From CAG-841 sp963656825 (GTDB lineage Bacteria > Bacillota > Clostridia > Oscillospirales > CAG-272): 40,932 nucleotides of DNA. Each line of letters opens with the position of its first letter. Within the stretch, counting starts at the first letter, position 1. A program made the position numbers and the translations under genes. Under the pieces are notes generated by a model. It had not been told where the DNA came from. It was given only the letters and a program-made list of their open reading frames with translations, and made no database searches. Shown piece by piece: positions 7,771-16,363 of the stretch. The stretch spans positions 1 to 40,932 of the forward strand of contig CAVKJG010000014.1 in NCBI GenBank assembly GCA_963656825.1. The letters are read 5' to 3'.

Positions 7771-9207
7771 ATGAAAAAAGCATGGATATGTTTTATCTGC
7801 CTTTTGCTTTGCGTATTGATTCCGTTCGGAACGGTCGCGGCAATAGGCTTCGGCTTGCCGTCGCAATTCGGAAACACCTTCCTCGGCGAGCTTGAAAACA
7901 AAATAAACCGTCTTTACTCGATAGACAAACCCAAAATAATAGTAATCGGCGGAAGCAGCGTTCCGTTCGGCGTGGATTCAAAGCTTATGGAAAAAGCGCT
8001 CGGAATGCCGTGCGTAAACTTCGGTCTTTACGCCACGCTCGGAACAAAGCTGATGCTCGACCTTTCAAAAGGCGCGATAAAAGAAGGCGATATTATAATC
8101 ATCGCGCCGGAAGCCGACGCCCAGCCCTATTCTCTTTTCTTCAATGCGGAATCGGCATGGCAGGCGTGCGACAGCGACTTTTCGATCCTTACGAAAATGT
8201 CGCGCTCGGATTTTGCCGCAATGCTCGGCGGCTTCTGGAAATATTCCGCGCAGAAGCTCAAATATTATCGCGCGGATTCACCGCTCGATCCTTCGGGAGT
8301 TTACAACAAAAAATCCTTTGACGAATACGGAGATATCGTTTTCAAGCGCGAATACAACATTATGACAGACGGTCACGACAGCTCCTCTGTGATAAAATTT
8401 TCAAAGGATATAATCAGCTCCGACTTTATTGACTATGTAAACGATTACACCGCTTACGCAAAGAAAAAGGGCGCGACGGTATATTTTTCGTTCGCTCCTG
8501 CAAATGAGGACGCGATAGATCCCGACACGACGCTTGAAGGTCTTGAAGAGTTCACAAAATTCATAAGCGACAATTTCGACTGTCAGGTGATAAGCGATCC
8601 CAACAACTATATTTATCGCAGCGGATATTTTTATGACAGCAACTTTCATATGAATGACGCCGGAATGATACTTCATACGGCGACTCTCGCAGGCGATATA
8701 GCAAAGGCAACGGGAAAAGAGCTTCTCTGTGAGATTGAAATCCCCGACGTTCCCGTAAAGCCCGACGATGACGATAACTACGATTACAGCTATGACGAAA
8801 ATTCAAAATACTTCACATACGAAGAAAGCAAAGCCGGATATATAATCACCGGCACGACGGACGAGGCAAAGGGTATGAGCTCGCTCACCACGCCGAGAGC
8901 CTATAACGGAAAGCGCGTGTTCTCGATAGCGCGCGGCGCATTTGACGGCTGCTCAAATCTTACGGATATCTACGTCACGACGGGAATATCTCAGATAGGC
9001 GACGGAGCGTTCTCCGGCGCGCCTGCTCTGAAAAAGGTTCACATTCTGAATACCGATCCCGACAAGACGACCGTGAACAACGTAACGCAGGGGCTTACCG
9101 ACGGTATGGCAAAGGGAGCAATGTTCTATGTTCCCACAGGCTGCTCGGGAGAATTCTCCGCAAACTATTTCTGGGGTCCGTATGCGGATTATATAACGGA
9201 AGAATAA
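7771..9207 (+). CDS. Membrane-anchored SGNH-like protein with C-terminal BspA-type LRR module
   Basis: This 478-residue protein has an N-terminal signal or anchor helix (residues 4-27, no lipobox). An SGNH-like domain follows, with GGSS at 60-63 (nucleophile Ser62 or Ser63) and DSNFH (Asp289, His293) as the distal catalytic block. An acidic linker (about 330-345) joins it to a BspA-type leucine-rich module (about 346-440, with GAFDGCSNL and GAFSGAPAL). Its phrases GGSxxxxGFDS/GVDS and WAPEA/IAPEA match the 4104 protein, so the two are probably paralogues. It lies 16 bases after the MBOAT gene with a GGAGG site. By analogy with AlgJ/AlgX it may complete acyl transfer outside the membrane. Confidence 0.84.
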   Translation: MKKAWICFICLLLCVLIPFGTVAAIGFGLPSQFGNTFLGELENKINRLYSIDKPKIIVIGGSSVPFGVDSKLMEKALGMPCVNFGLYATLGTKLMLDLSKGAIKEGDIIIIAPEADAQPYSLFFNAESAWQACDSDFSILTKMSRSDFAAMLGGFWKYSAQKLKYYRADSPLDPSGVYNKKSFDEYGDIVFKREYNIMTDGHDSSSVIKFSKDIISSDFIDYVNDYTAYAKKKGATVYFSFAPANEDAIDPDTTLEGLEEFTKFISDNFDCQVISDPNNYIYRSGYFYDSNFHMNDAGMILHTATLAGDIAKATGKELLCEIEIPDVPVKPDDDDNYDYSYDENSKYFTYEESKAGYIITGTTDEAKGMSSLTTPRAYNGKRVFSIARGAFDGCSNLTDIYVTTGISQIGDGAFSGAPALKKVHILNTDPDKTTVNNVTQGLTDGMAKGAMFYVPTGCSGEFSANYFWGPYADYITEE

Positions 9208-9221
9208 CACAACAAAAAAAA

Positions 9222-9253
9222 CAGCCGCACTCAAAAAGTGCGGCTGATTTTTT
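9222..9253. terminator. Bidirectional rho-independent terminator
   Basis: A 10-bp stem (CAGCCGCACT / AGTGCGGCTG) with a 5-base loop has a T-run on the plus side and an A-run on the other. It sits between two convergent genes and can serve both the O-acylation cluster and the HAD/GH28 operon. Confidence 0.9.
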
Positions 9254-9255
9254 TG

Positions 9256-9981
9256 TTATTTTATAAACGGCGAAAGCGCCTCGCAAAGCTTTCTGTAATC
9301 GTCCACGCAGACAAAATCGAAATCCGAAAGATAAACACATTCGTCGTTTCCGCCGGTGCCGTAGTCGTCGCCGAAGAAAACAACCTCGTCGTGCGGTATT
9401 TTGTTTTCGCGGCAGTAGCGGTCAAGCGCAAAAAACTTGTTGTAGGGCTTTGGCGCCATATCAAATGACGACGAGCCGCCGACAAACACGTTGTAATCGG
9501 GAAAAGCCTCGACCACCTCACCGTAAAACGCGCGACGTTTTTTCCTGTCGGGATCGAATTTCAGCTTGTCCTCGATATCGGCGTCCGCGCCGAGAAGCGC
9601 TATCGTAACTGCGCCCGAAGCGTGAAAGCATACAAGCTCGCCCTTCTGATCGGTATAGCCGTGACGCTCGCATATGGCTTTTGCCCTTGCGCAGACCGAT
9701 TCCCTGTCACATTCCTTATACTCGGAATAAACGGTTTTAAGTCCGCCCGATGTTTTATCGTATTCGCAAAGCTGCATACCGTAGCAGCCGATTATATCCA
9801 CGGGAAATTCCCTCAGCTGATGAAATATCCTGTCGCACATTCCCGCTCCGACCATAAGAATTTTATATTTTTCAGCCATTTTTGTGAGCAACGCGAGATG
9901 CTCGTCGGACACGGGTGTGCGATGCTGTGTTATCGTGCCGTCAAGATCAAAGGCGGCGATTTTTTTCTTTTTTATATCCAT
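9256..9981 (-). CDS. HAD-IIB phosphatase-superfamily protein, eukaryotic-type phosphomannomutase-like
   Basis: This 241-residue cytoplasmic protein has the HAD nucleophile motif DLDGT (Asp12, Asp14). Its C-terminal block, FFGDDYGTGGND followed by a segment naming a day-to-day acidic loop, resembles the FFGDKTxxGGND motif of eukaryotic phosphomannomutases, and SFDMAPKPYNK sits where they have SFDxFPxGWDK. The length matches that clade. It could interconvert mannose-6-P and mannose-1-P, or be a sugar-phosphate phosphatase; the Lys-to-Asp change in GDK/GDD leaves this open. It starts 15 bases after the GH28 gene, so the two form an operon. Confidence 0.82.
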   Translation of the reverse strand: MDIKKKKIAAFDLDGTITQHRTPVSDEHLALLTKMAEKYKILMVGAGMCDRIFHQLREFPVDIIGCYGMQLCEYDKTSGGLKTVYSEYKECDRESVCARAKAICERHGYTDQKGELVCFHASGAVTIALLGADADIEDKLKFDPDRKKRRAFYGEVVEAFPDYNVFVGGSSSFDMAPKPYNKFFALDRYCRENKIPHDEVVFFGDDYGTGGNDECVYLSDFDFVCVDDYRKLCEALSPFIK

Positions 9982-9996
9982 ATTTTCCGCTCCGGA

Positions 9997-12837
9997 TCAC
10001 TTTTTGCAGTCGAAGAACGCGGCAAGCGGTCTTGCGTCGCTGAATTTCATATCCGTAACATTGATATTCTTCATTTCGATGCCCTTTACGAAACGCAGAG
10101 TAAACGCGTAGCCTGCGGAAAGACCGTGACGGTCGTATTCCGGATATCTATCGTCTATCGGCGCGGGCGCGGGACGCGAGGACTCTCTTGCTCCGCCCAT
10201 AACCTCGATGCTCCAGTTTTCTATCGAAAGATTGTCTATGCTCTGCTCCTCCGACTGACCGACTATCATTGTTTCATATATCGGAAGCGGATGACCGTGA
10301 ACTCTCGGCGAGCGGAAATTGAAGTCCGCAAAGGTTACTCCGTTTATTTTGCTCTTTCTTATCTCGGTCACGTTCTTCGGCAGACGGTTTCTTCTGCCCG
10401 TGACCACATATGCCGGAGCCGACGCGTCGGTTATATCGAAGCGCAGGAAAAGCACGTCGGATATTTCCGCTCCGTCAACCGTTTCAAGCGATACGCCGCA
10501 ACGGTTCACATTCTTTATAAAGCAATCGGCAAAGCGCGCGTTTTTAAGGCAGTAATATGTGTCCGTGCCGAACTTCACAGCCGACGCAAGCGAGCATATC
10601 ATCATATCGCGCACGTCTATATTGCGGCAGCCGACCGTATCCGAGCTTTTGAAGCACAGTCCGTCGTCGCCGGCCATAATGTTGCAGTTGTAAATGCTTA
10701 TATTCTGGCAGTCCACGGGATCTATACCGTCGCGGTTCGGAGTGTTCATACAGTTTAGGCGAAGATTCTTTATCGTTATGTTTCTGCTCGAAAGCGGAAC
10801 GACCGTCCAGAACGCGCTTCTGCGCATATTCAGGTTTTCGATATTTATTTCGCTTGAATATGTGATATAGATTATATCGGGACGCGCGTCCTCGTTGCGT
10901 CTATCGCCGACGGGATCGTTCATTTTGAAACGGTATTTGCCGTTGCCGTCAAGCATACCGCCGCCGGTAACCGTGACGTTGCGGAGTCCTTCGCCGTAGA
11001 TAAGTGCCCTTCCGAGCTGACGATGAGCGCAGAGCGATTTTCCCGGCTCGCGAAGCGGGTATGCAAAATGACTCTGCGTGCTGAGGATTGTCGCTTCGGG
11101 AGAAACGAACAGCGTCATATCGGAGGCAAGCTTTATTTCGCCCGTAAGGTAAACGCCCTCCGGAACATAGACCGTTCCGCCCGTATATGCGGCGTCGGCA
11201 ACAGCGCGCGAAAACGCTTCCGTATCGTCTGCTCTGCCGTTTCCTCTTGCTCCGTAGCGACGGACGTCGAATATTTCGCCTCTTGTCATTCCTCTGCAAA
11301 GATCCGCGCCGTCATACGCTCTTATTCTGTTTATATGAAGCTCGCCTTCGCCGTCGTGGGAAAATTCAATTCTCGAAAGGCTTTTTGCCCTGTCGGTGAA
11401 TTTCAGCTTTTCCGCACGTCTGGCACCGTCCACCCATACGTCGTAAAGTCCCTTTTCGGTGTTGACGGTAAATTTTATTTCATACCAGTTCCCCGCAGGA
11501 TAATAGCAGTACGGTGTGATTTTATCCGCAACGCAGCACCATTCGCCCGAAACGGTGGCATAAAGACAGTTTTTGAAAAACGCCGCCGCGCCGAGCTCCT
11601 CGCCCGCCGGACTCTTGACACGGAAAGCCGTGCATCTGTCGTCGGAAACGAAAACTCTCGCCTCAACGCTCGCCGTACCGGTCATTACGGGAAAATCGTA
11701 TCCGCAGGCAAAGCCGTCGGAGGAGGATAACTTAAGACTTCTGTTCTTTTCAAACGGGAACGGAGCGATCTCCGCAAGCGCGCCTTCCGTAAGTGCAAGA
11801 CGCGGTATCGTCGTAAATTCTTCGTTTGCCGCAAAAAGCTCGGTTTCGTCGGTCACCGTAACGTAATCGACGAAAAGCTCGCCCTCGTCGCAGCTGAAAT
11901 ACGCAGGCTCGCAGCCCTCGACGGGAATACATTTTCCCGCGGTGAGATGGTTTATCTCAACGTCGGCGGTCATATCTCTGTAATCGTATCTTATCGTTAC
12001 CGAGGTGGGAACGCCTATCTTGGCGGGGCAAAGCTCCTTGCCGCCGCATCTGAACATTCCGCCCTCCATTTTGACCGCACCGAAGCGGAAACGCGCGTTT
12101 TCCGAAGCGGTGGTAAGGGTGGTGCTTGCCACGACCCTGCTCGACGTGGCAAACGACTTGTTCATCGAAGAGCCTGCGGAAAGCTTTACGGAATTGTATT
12201 TTTTATCGGAATATATGTTTGCGGAAAGCACCTCTCCCGTAGTTTCAAAATCGGCGGGAACGCCGTCCTTGAACGCTTCGGAAAGATAGCAGACGTAGCC
12301 TCTCTTCGGATATGCCGGATAAGGCGCGGCGTGCGGCGCAAAGGGAAGTCTGCTTTTCATCGGCTCCGGCTCGTCCGACGGAACGGCAAGAACAAAATAG
12401 TTTGCGTATTCGCCCTCAAAGCCCGGAATAACTATATGCTCGCCTGCTTCAAAGCTTTTTTCAAAAACGCCGTAGTGCTTTTTTTCGTTTGTTATTATTT
12501 CGGTTTCGGTGTCGGTAAAATCGGCTATCCACTCGGGCATTGAATCTGTTTCCGCGGCGCTTTTATCGAAGGCGACGGCTATCGTGCAGTTGCGCTCGAC
12601 GTAAAAATCGCATTCCTGATGATCGTCCTTGCCCTCTCTTACCGAATCGAACGTGACGATAAAATCCGCGCCCCTGTATTTCTGCGTGTTGAATTTTACG
12701 GGGTAGACCTCCGCGTTTGAATATATCTTCGACCTTTTGCTGAAATTGCGGCATACATAGTACCAGCCGTCTGCGTCCCACGGGGGAGAAAATCTGCTGA
12801 TTACCGGAAGAAACGGTGTATAAGCTGAATTTTTCAT
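9997..12837 (-). CDS. GH28-type right-handed beta-helix protein with N-terminal beta-sandwich domains, no signal peptide
   Basis: This is a 946-residue protein. A beta-sandwich-like region of unknown family (about 1-170) is followed by two ConA/LamG-like stretches (about 190-350 and 360-510). A GH28/pectin-type parallel beta-helix (about 522-946) begins with DVRRYGARGNGRADDTEAF. The GH28 acids are visible in NRDGID (Asp703, Asp706) and AGDDG (Asp724, Asp725). I do not see the classical GHG or RIK motifs; ASAVKFGT stands where GHG usually follows. GH28 enzymes cleave pectic galacturonans or rhamnogalacturonan. The frame opens at 12888, but AAAGGA at 12849-12854 favours the ATG at 12837. Without a signal peptide it probably acts on imported oligosaccharides. 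Confidence 0.85.
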   Translation of the reverse strand: MKNSAYTPFLPVISRFSPPWDADGWYYVCRNFSKRSKIYSNAEVYPVKFNTQKYRGADFIVTFDSVREGKDDHQECDFYVERNCTIAVAFDKSAAETDSMPEWIADFTDTETEIITNEKKHYGVFEKSFEAGEHIVIPGFEGEYANYFVLAVPSDEPEPMKSRLPFAPHAAPYPAYPKRGYVCYLSEAFKDGVPADFETTGEVLSANIYSDKKYNSVKLSAGSSMNKSFATSSRVVASTTLTTASENARFRFGAVKMEGGMFRCGGKELCPAKIGVPTSVTIRYDYRDMTADVEINHLTAGKCIPVEGCEPAYFSCDEGELFVDYVTVTDETELFAANEEFTTIPRLALTEGALAEIAPFPFEKNRSLKLSSSDGFACGYDFPVMTGTASVEARVFVSDDRCTAFRVKSPAGEELGAAAFFKNCLYATVSGEWCCVADKITPYCYYPAGNWYEIKFTVNTEKGLYDVWVDGARRAEKLKFTDRAKSLSRIEFSHDGEGELHINRIRAYDGADLCRGMTRGEIFDVRRYGARGNGRADDTEAFSRAVADAAYTGGTVYVPEGVYLTGEIKLASDMTLFVSPEATILSTQSHFAYPLREPGKSLCAHRQLGRALIYGEGLRNVTVTGGGMLDGNGKYRFKMNDPVGDRRNEDARPDIIYITYSSEINIENLNMRRSAFWTVVPLSSRNITIKNLRLNCMNTPNRDGIDPVDCQNISIYNCNIMAGDDGLCFKSSDTVGCRNIDVRDMMICSLASAVKFGTDTYYCLKNARFADCFIKNVNRCGVSLETVDGAEISDVLFLRFDITDASAPAYVVTGRRNRLPKNVTEIRKSKINGVTFADFNFRSPRVHGHPLPIYETMIVGQSEEQSIDNLSIENWSIEVMGGARESSRPAPAPIDDRYPEYDRHGLSAGYAFTLRFVKGIEMKNINVTDMKFSDARPLAAFFDCKK

Positions 12838-12878
12838 TTTTATCTGCATCCTTTCGGAAAATATTTTCTTACTTATTG

Positions 12879-12907
12879 ATTTTATCATATATATTTGCGA
12901 TTTTCAA
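12879..12907 (-). promoter_or_regulatory. Sigma-A promoter for the GH28-HAD operon
   Basis: On the minus strand: -35 TTGAAA (12902-12907), a 17-base spacer, and -10 TAAAAT (12879-12884) preceded by TGA. It is back to back with the riboswitch promoter, with the two -35 boxes 18 bases apart. Confidence 0.78.
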
Positions 12908-12925
12908 CACGAAATGATATTTTTA

Positions 12926-12954
12926 TTGACATTTTCTTTGCAAGGTGTTAAAAT
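12926..12954 (+). promoter_or_regulatory. Sigma-A promoter for the riboswitch-ATPase transcript
   Basis: A near-consensus promoter: TTGACA (12926-12931), a 17-base spacer and TAAAAT (12949-12954) with an extended TGT element. Transcription should begin about 10-15 bases before the yybP-ykoY aptamer. Confidence 0.88.
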
Positions 12955-12975
12955 GATATAAACTTAAAAGTTTGA

Positions 12976-13073
12976 TTGAGGGAGTAGTTGGCGCGCGAAA
13001 AGCGTGTGGCAAGCCGTCATCACGATCCGGAAGGGTTCGGCTTTTGTCTTAATCAACAAGACTCATTTTTCCC
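12976..13073 (+). ncRNA. yybP-ykoY (Mn2+) riboswitch aptamer
   Basis: This leader has the hallmarks of the yybP-ykoY family: a GGGAGTAG core at 12980-12987, a GC-rich internal hairpin (12989-13009), a second arm with GCCGTCATCACGATCCGG and GGCTTTTGTC, and the closing AACAAGACTCAT (13055-13066). TGAG (12977-12980) pairs with CTCA (13062-13065) as the P1 base. Members of this class sense Mn2+ through two adjacent loops and turn on Mn2+-efflux genes. Downstream lie hairpins that could form the switch: CCCG/CGGG (13071-13080) and TGCGTCT/AGACGCA (13088-13119). A third stem, TTGCGGC/GCCGCAA, lies just before the ribosome site. I cannot tell whether control acts on transcription or translation. Confidence 0.88.
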
Positions 13074-13168
13074 GAAACGGGACAAAATGCGTCTTTTCAT
13101 ACGTTTTTTGTGAGACGCAAATCAATTGCGGCTCTTTTTTTGCCGCAAAATTTCTTAAGGAGATTTTT

Positions 13169-15862
13169 ATGAAACACTACCTGCAAAGCCAAAGCGAAGT
13201 TCTCTCCGCGCTCCGCTCTTCGGAAAACGGACTCACCTCCTCCGAAGCGGAAGCACGCCTTGCCGAACACGGCAAGAACCGCCTTGCCGAAGGCAAAAAA
13301 GACGGCATCGTAAAGAAGTTCCTGCTTCAGCTCGCCGATCCGATGATTATAGTCCTCATCGTGGCGGCTGTGATATCGGCTGTTATTGCCGTTATCGAAA
13401 AGGAAACTCCCACCGACGTTTTCATTATTATGTTCGTCGTGATACTCAACGCCGTGCTCGGCGTCATTCAGGAATCGAAAGCCGAAAAAGCCATAGAAGC
13501 CTTAAAAGAAATGACAGCCGCCACCTCGAAAGTGCTTCGCGACGGAAAAATGATAAGCGTAAAAAGCGAAGATCTTGTTCCGGGCGACGTTATAATTCTC
13601 GAAGCTGGCGACGCCGTTCCGGCAGACGCAAGAATAATCGAATCAAACTCTCTCAAATGCGAGGAGGCGGCGCTCACGGGCGAATCCGTTCCTTCAGAAA
13701 AGCATGAAACGGTTCTCCGCGCCGGAGAAAACGGCGACGTTCCGCTCGGCGACAGAGCCAATATGATATATATGGGCAGCACCGTCGTTTACGGCAGAGG
13801 CAAAGCCGTTATAACGGCTACCGGCATGGATACCGAAATGGGTAAGATCGCCACCGCCCTTGCAAACGTTGCGGAAGAAAAAACTCCGCTTCAAATGAAG
13901 CTCGCGCAGCTTTCAAAGATACTCACAAGGCTCGTCCTCGGAATATGCGTGTTCATATTTGCGTTCAACATTATCCGCGAGGGACATTTTGCCTTCACAA
14001 TGGATTATCTCAGATCGGTTGTACTTCCTACCTTCATAGTAGCCGTATCGCTTGCGGTTGCCGCAATACCTGAGGGTCTTGCCGCGGTCGTTACGATAGT
14101 GCTTTCAATGGGCGTTACGAAAATGTCAAAGCGCTCGGCGGTAATCAGAAAGCTGACAGCCGTCGAAACGCTCGGCTGCACGGAGGTAATATGCTCGGAT
14201 AAGACGGGCACTCTCACGCAGAACAAGATGACCGTCACCGATTTCCGCTCCGCAAGCAAAGAGCTTCTTGCCACGGCAATGACGCTCTGCTCAGACGCAA
14301 AGCCGGACGAAAACGGCAACGCCGTCGGCGAACCGACGGAATGTGCGCTTGTGAACTTTGCCACGGCAAGCGGCGTCACAAAGCCCGAAACGGAGGCAAA
14401 GCAGCCCCGAATAGGCGAAGTGCCGTTCGATTCGATGCGCAAAATGATGACAACCGTCCACAAAACCACGGACGGAAAATACGTTCAGTACACCAAGGGC
14501 GCTCCCGACGAGCTTCTCCGCCGCTGTACGAAGATACTCACCGAAAAAGGCGCAGAACCTCTGACCGATGAAAAACGCAACGAGGTGCTCCGTCAGAACA
14601 AGGAAATGGCTGACAAGGCGCTCCGCGTTCTTGCGGCAGCCTGCAAGCCGCTCGACTCCGAGCCTGCCGAATATTCTTCGGATGCACTCGAACATGACCT
14701 TATATTCGTAGGTCTGTGCGGAATGATAGATCCCGTCCGCCCCGAAGTGCTTGACGCGATAAAAGCCTGCCGCACGGCAGGAATCCGCCCGATAATGATA
14801 ACGGGCGACCACAAGGACACCGCCGTTGCCATAGCTCTGGAGCTGGGCATAATTTCCGATCATTCTCAGGCGATAACGGGCGCAGAGCTTGACAGCCTTT
14901 CCGACGAAGAGTTCGAGCGCGCGGTGGATTATTATTCCGTTTACGCAAGAGTTCAGCCCGAACACAAGGTAAAGATAGTTTCCGCATGGAAAAAGCGCGG
15001 AAAAATAACCGCCATGACAGGCGACGGCGTAAACGACGCTCCTTCGATAAAGACAGCCGACATCGGCATAGGAATGGGCATAACGGGTACAGACGTAACA
15101 AAGAACGTTGCGGATATGATCCTTGCCGACGACAACTTCGCAACGATAGTTTACGCTGTCGAAGAAGGCAGAAAGATATATTCGAACATCAGAAAAGCAA
15201 TTCAGTTCCTGCTTTCGTCGAACATGAGCGAGGTCATAACGATATTCACGGCTTCAGTTATGGGCTTTACGATACTCAAAGCTCCGCACCTGCTCTGGAT
15301 AAACCTTATAACCGACTGCTTCCCCGCTCTTGCGCTCGGCGTTGAGCCCGGCGAAAAAGACGTAATGCAGCAAAAGCCGCGTTCAAAAAGCGAAGGCGTT
15401 TTCGCCGGCGGTCTCGGATTTGACCTTGTATATCAGGGAATACTCGTTACGCTCCTTACGCTTGCCGCATACTTTATAGGCTATGTTACAAGCGGCGGCG
15501 AGCTGACCTTTGCGGCTCTCCGTGACGAAGCACTTTTTGTCGATGCGAAGATGTGCGGAATCACAATGGCGTTCCTTACGATGTCGATGGCTGAAATATT
15601 CCATTCGTACAATATGCGTTCGCAGCGCCATTCGATTTTCACGCTCGGCACGCACAACTTCTTCCTTTTCGGAGCGATGTTAGCGGCTCTGGCGCTGACA
15701 ACCGCGGTTATCGAGATTCCGTTCCTTGCCGATATGTTCGATTTCTCGGAGCTTGACCTTGAGCATTATCTTATCGCGCTCGGACTTTCCGTTCTCGTTA
15801 TTCCGATAGTTGAGCTCGTAAAGCTCATTCAGAGAGCGGTCGCAAAGAAAAAAGAAAACTGA
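13169..15862 (+). CDS. P-type (P2A) cation-transporting ATPase, probable Ca2+/Mn2+ exporter
   Basis: This 897-residue membrane pump has the standard P-type layout: an N-terminal cation-ATPase domain (SSEAEARLAEHGKNRL), paired membrane helices, actuator domain TGES, phosphorylation motif DKTGTLT with Asp344, GDGVNDAP hinge, and about ten membrane spans. The membrane site PEGL in span 4 and NLITD in span 6 place it with the SERCA-like P2A pumps. The open frame extends back to 13004, but that part lies inside the riboswitch; AAGGAG at 13158-13163 fixes the ATG at 13169. The Mn2+ riboswitch suggests that Mn2+ export is a physiological role, as for L. lactis YoaB. This is inference from context, since P2A pumps often carry Ca2+. 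Confidence 0.93.
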   Translation: MKHYLQSQSEVLSALRSSENGLTSSEAEARLAEHGKNRLAEGKKDGIVKKFLLQLADPMIIVLIVAAVISAVIAVIEKETPTDVFIIMFVVILNAVLGVIQESKAEKAIEALKEMTAATSKVLRDGKMISVKSEDLVPGDVIILEAGDAVPADARIIESNSLKCEEAALTGESVPSEKHETVLRAGENGDVPLGDRANMIYMGSTVVYGRGKAVITATGMDTEMGKIATALANVAEEKTPLQMKLAQLSKILTRLVLGICVFIFAFNIIREGHFAFTMDYLRSVVLPTFIVAVSLAVAAIPEGLAAVVTIVLSMGVTKMSKRSAVIRKLTAVETLGCTEVICSDKTGTLTQNKMTVTDFRSASKELLATAMTLCSDAKPDENGNAVGEPTECALVNFATASGVTKPETEAKQPRIGEVPFDSMRKMMTTVHKTTDGKYVQYTKGAPDELLRRCTKILTEKGAEPLTDEKRNEVLRQNKEMADKALRVLAAACKPLDSEPAEYSSDALEHDLIFVGLCGMIDPVRPEVLDAIKACRTAGIRPIMITGDHKDTAVAIALELGIISDHSQAITGAELDSLSDEEFERAVDYYSVYARVQPEHKVKIVSAWKKRGKITAMTGDGVNDAPSIKTADIGIGMGITGTDVTKNVADMILADDNFATIVYAVEEGRKIYSNIRKAIQFLLSSNMSEVITIFTASVMGFTILKAPHLLWINLITDCFPALALGVEPGEKDVMQQKPRSKSEGVFAGGLGFDLVYQGILVTLLTLAAYFIGYVTSGGELTFAALRDEALFVDAKMCGITMAFLTMSMAEIFHSYNMRSQRHSIFTLGTHNFFLFGAMLAALALTTAVIEIPFLADMFDFSELDLEHYLIALGLSVLVIPIVELVKLIQRAVAKKKEN

Positions 15863-15874
15863 AAATAAAAATCC

Positions 15875-15906
15875 CTCCGTCCGATGCCGCACAGCGTCGG
15901 GCGGAG
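15875..15906 (+). other. Intercistronic stem-loop
   Basis: An imperfect inverted repeat (CTCCGTCCGATG / CGTCGGGCGGAG) lies between the ATPase and the GNAT gene. It is not followed by a T-run, so it is more likely a processing or stability hairpin or a weak attenuator than a full terminator. Confidence 0.6.
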
Positions 15907-15925
15907 CTGTGTAAAAGAGGTAAAA

Positions 15926-16360
15926 ATGATACGCAAAATAAACTCAAATGACAGAAATCTTTTTGTCACGCTTTCAAAGGAATTCTATTCAACCGACGCC
16001 GTCGCGCATACCATACCGCAGGAATATCATGAAAAAAGCTTTGACGAGCTTATGCGCTCGGACGAATACATAGAGTGCTTCATTTTCGAGCAGGACGGAG
16101 AGGCGGCAGGCTATGCGCTAATAGCAAAAACCTTTTCCGCCGAAGCCGGCGGAATCGCCGTATGGCTTGACGAGCTTTACGTTCGCCCGCAGTTCAGAGG
16201 GCACGGACTCGGAAAGGCGTTTTTTAAGTACATGGAGGAAAACTGTCCGGCGGCGCGCTACCGTCTTGAAATAGAGCCGGATAATGTCCGCGCAAAAAAG
16301 CTTTACTCCTCGCTCGGATATAAGGATCTTCCCTACGCGCAGATGATAAAGGGCGTATGA
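15926..16360 (+). CDS. GNAT-family N-acetyltransferase
   Basis: This 144-residue protein is a single GNAT domain, which transfers acetyl from acetyl-CoA to an amine. The acetyl-CoA-binding region is ELYVRPQFRGHGLGKAFF (the R/Q-x-x-G-x-G/A motif is RGHGLG), with the usual C-terminal N-x-x-A-x-x-L-Y pattern in NVRAKKLYSSLGY. AAGAGG upstream fixes the ATG at 15926; the frame itself opens at 15884 inside a hairpin. It lies 63 bases after the ATPase with no promoter that I can see, so it may be co-transcribed. The substrate cannot be read from the sequence. Confidence 0.88.
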   Translation: MIRKINSNDRNLFVTLSKEFYSTDAVAHTIPQEYHEKSFDELMRSDEYIECFIFEQDGEAAGYALIAKTFSAEAGGIAVWLDELYVRPQFRGHGLGKAFFKYMEENCPAARYRLEIEPDNVRAKKLYSSLGYKDLPYAQMIKGV

Positions 16361-16363
16361 TAC

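Noticed and set aside
9622..10758. 378-residue plus-strand open frame opposite the HAD and GH28 genes
   Set aside because: It spans two real genes on the other strand, and its translation shows no domain or signal.
13004..13168. N-terminal extension of the ATPase frame
   Set aside because: This part coincides with the Mn2+ riboswitch, and the AAGGAG ribosome site sits before the ATG at 13169.
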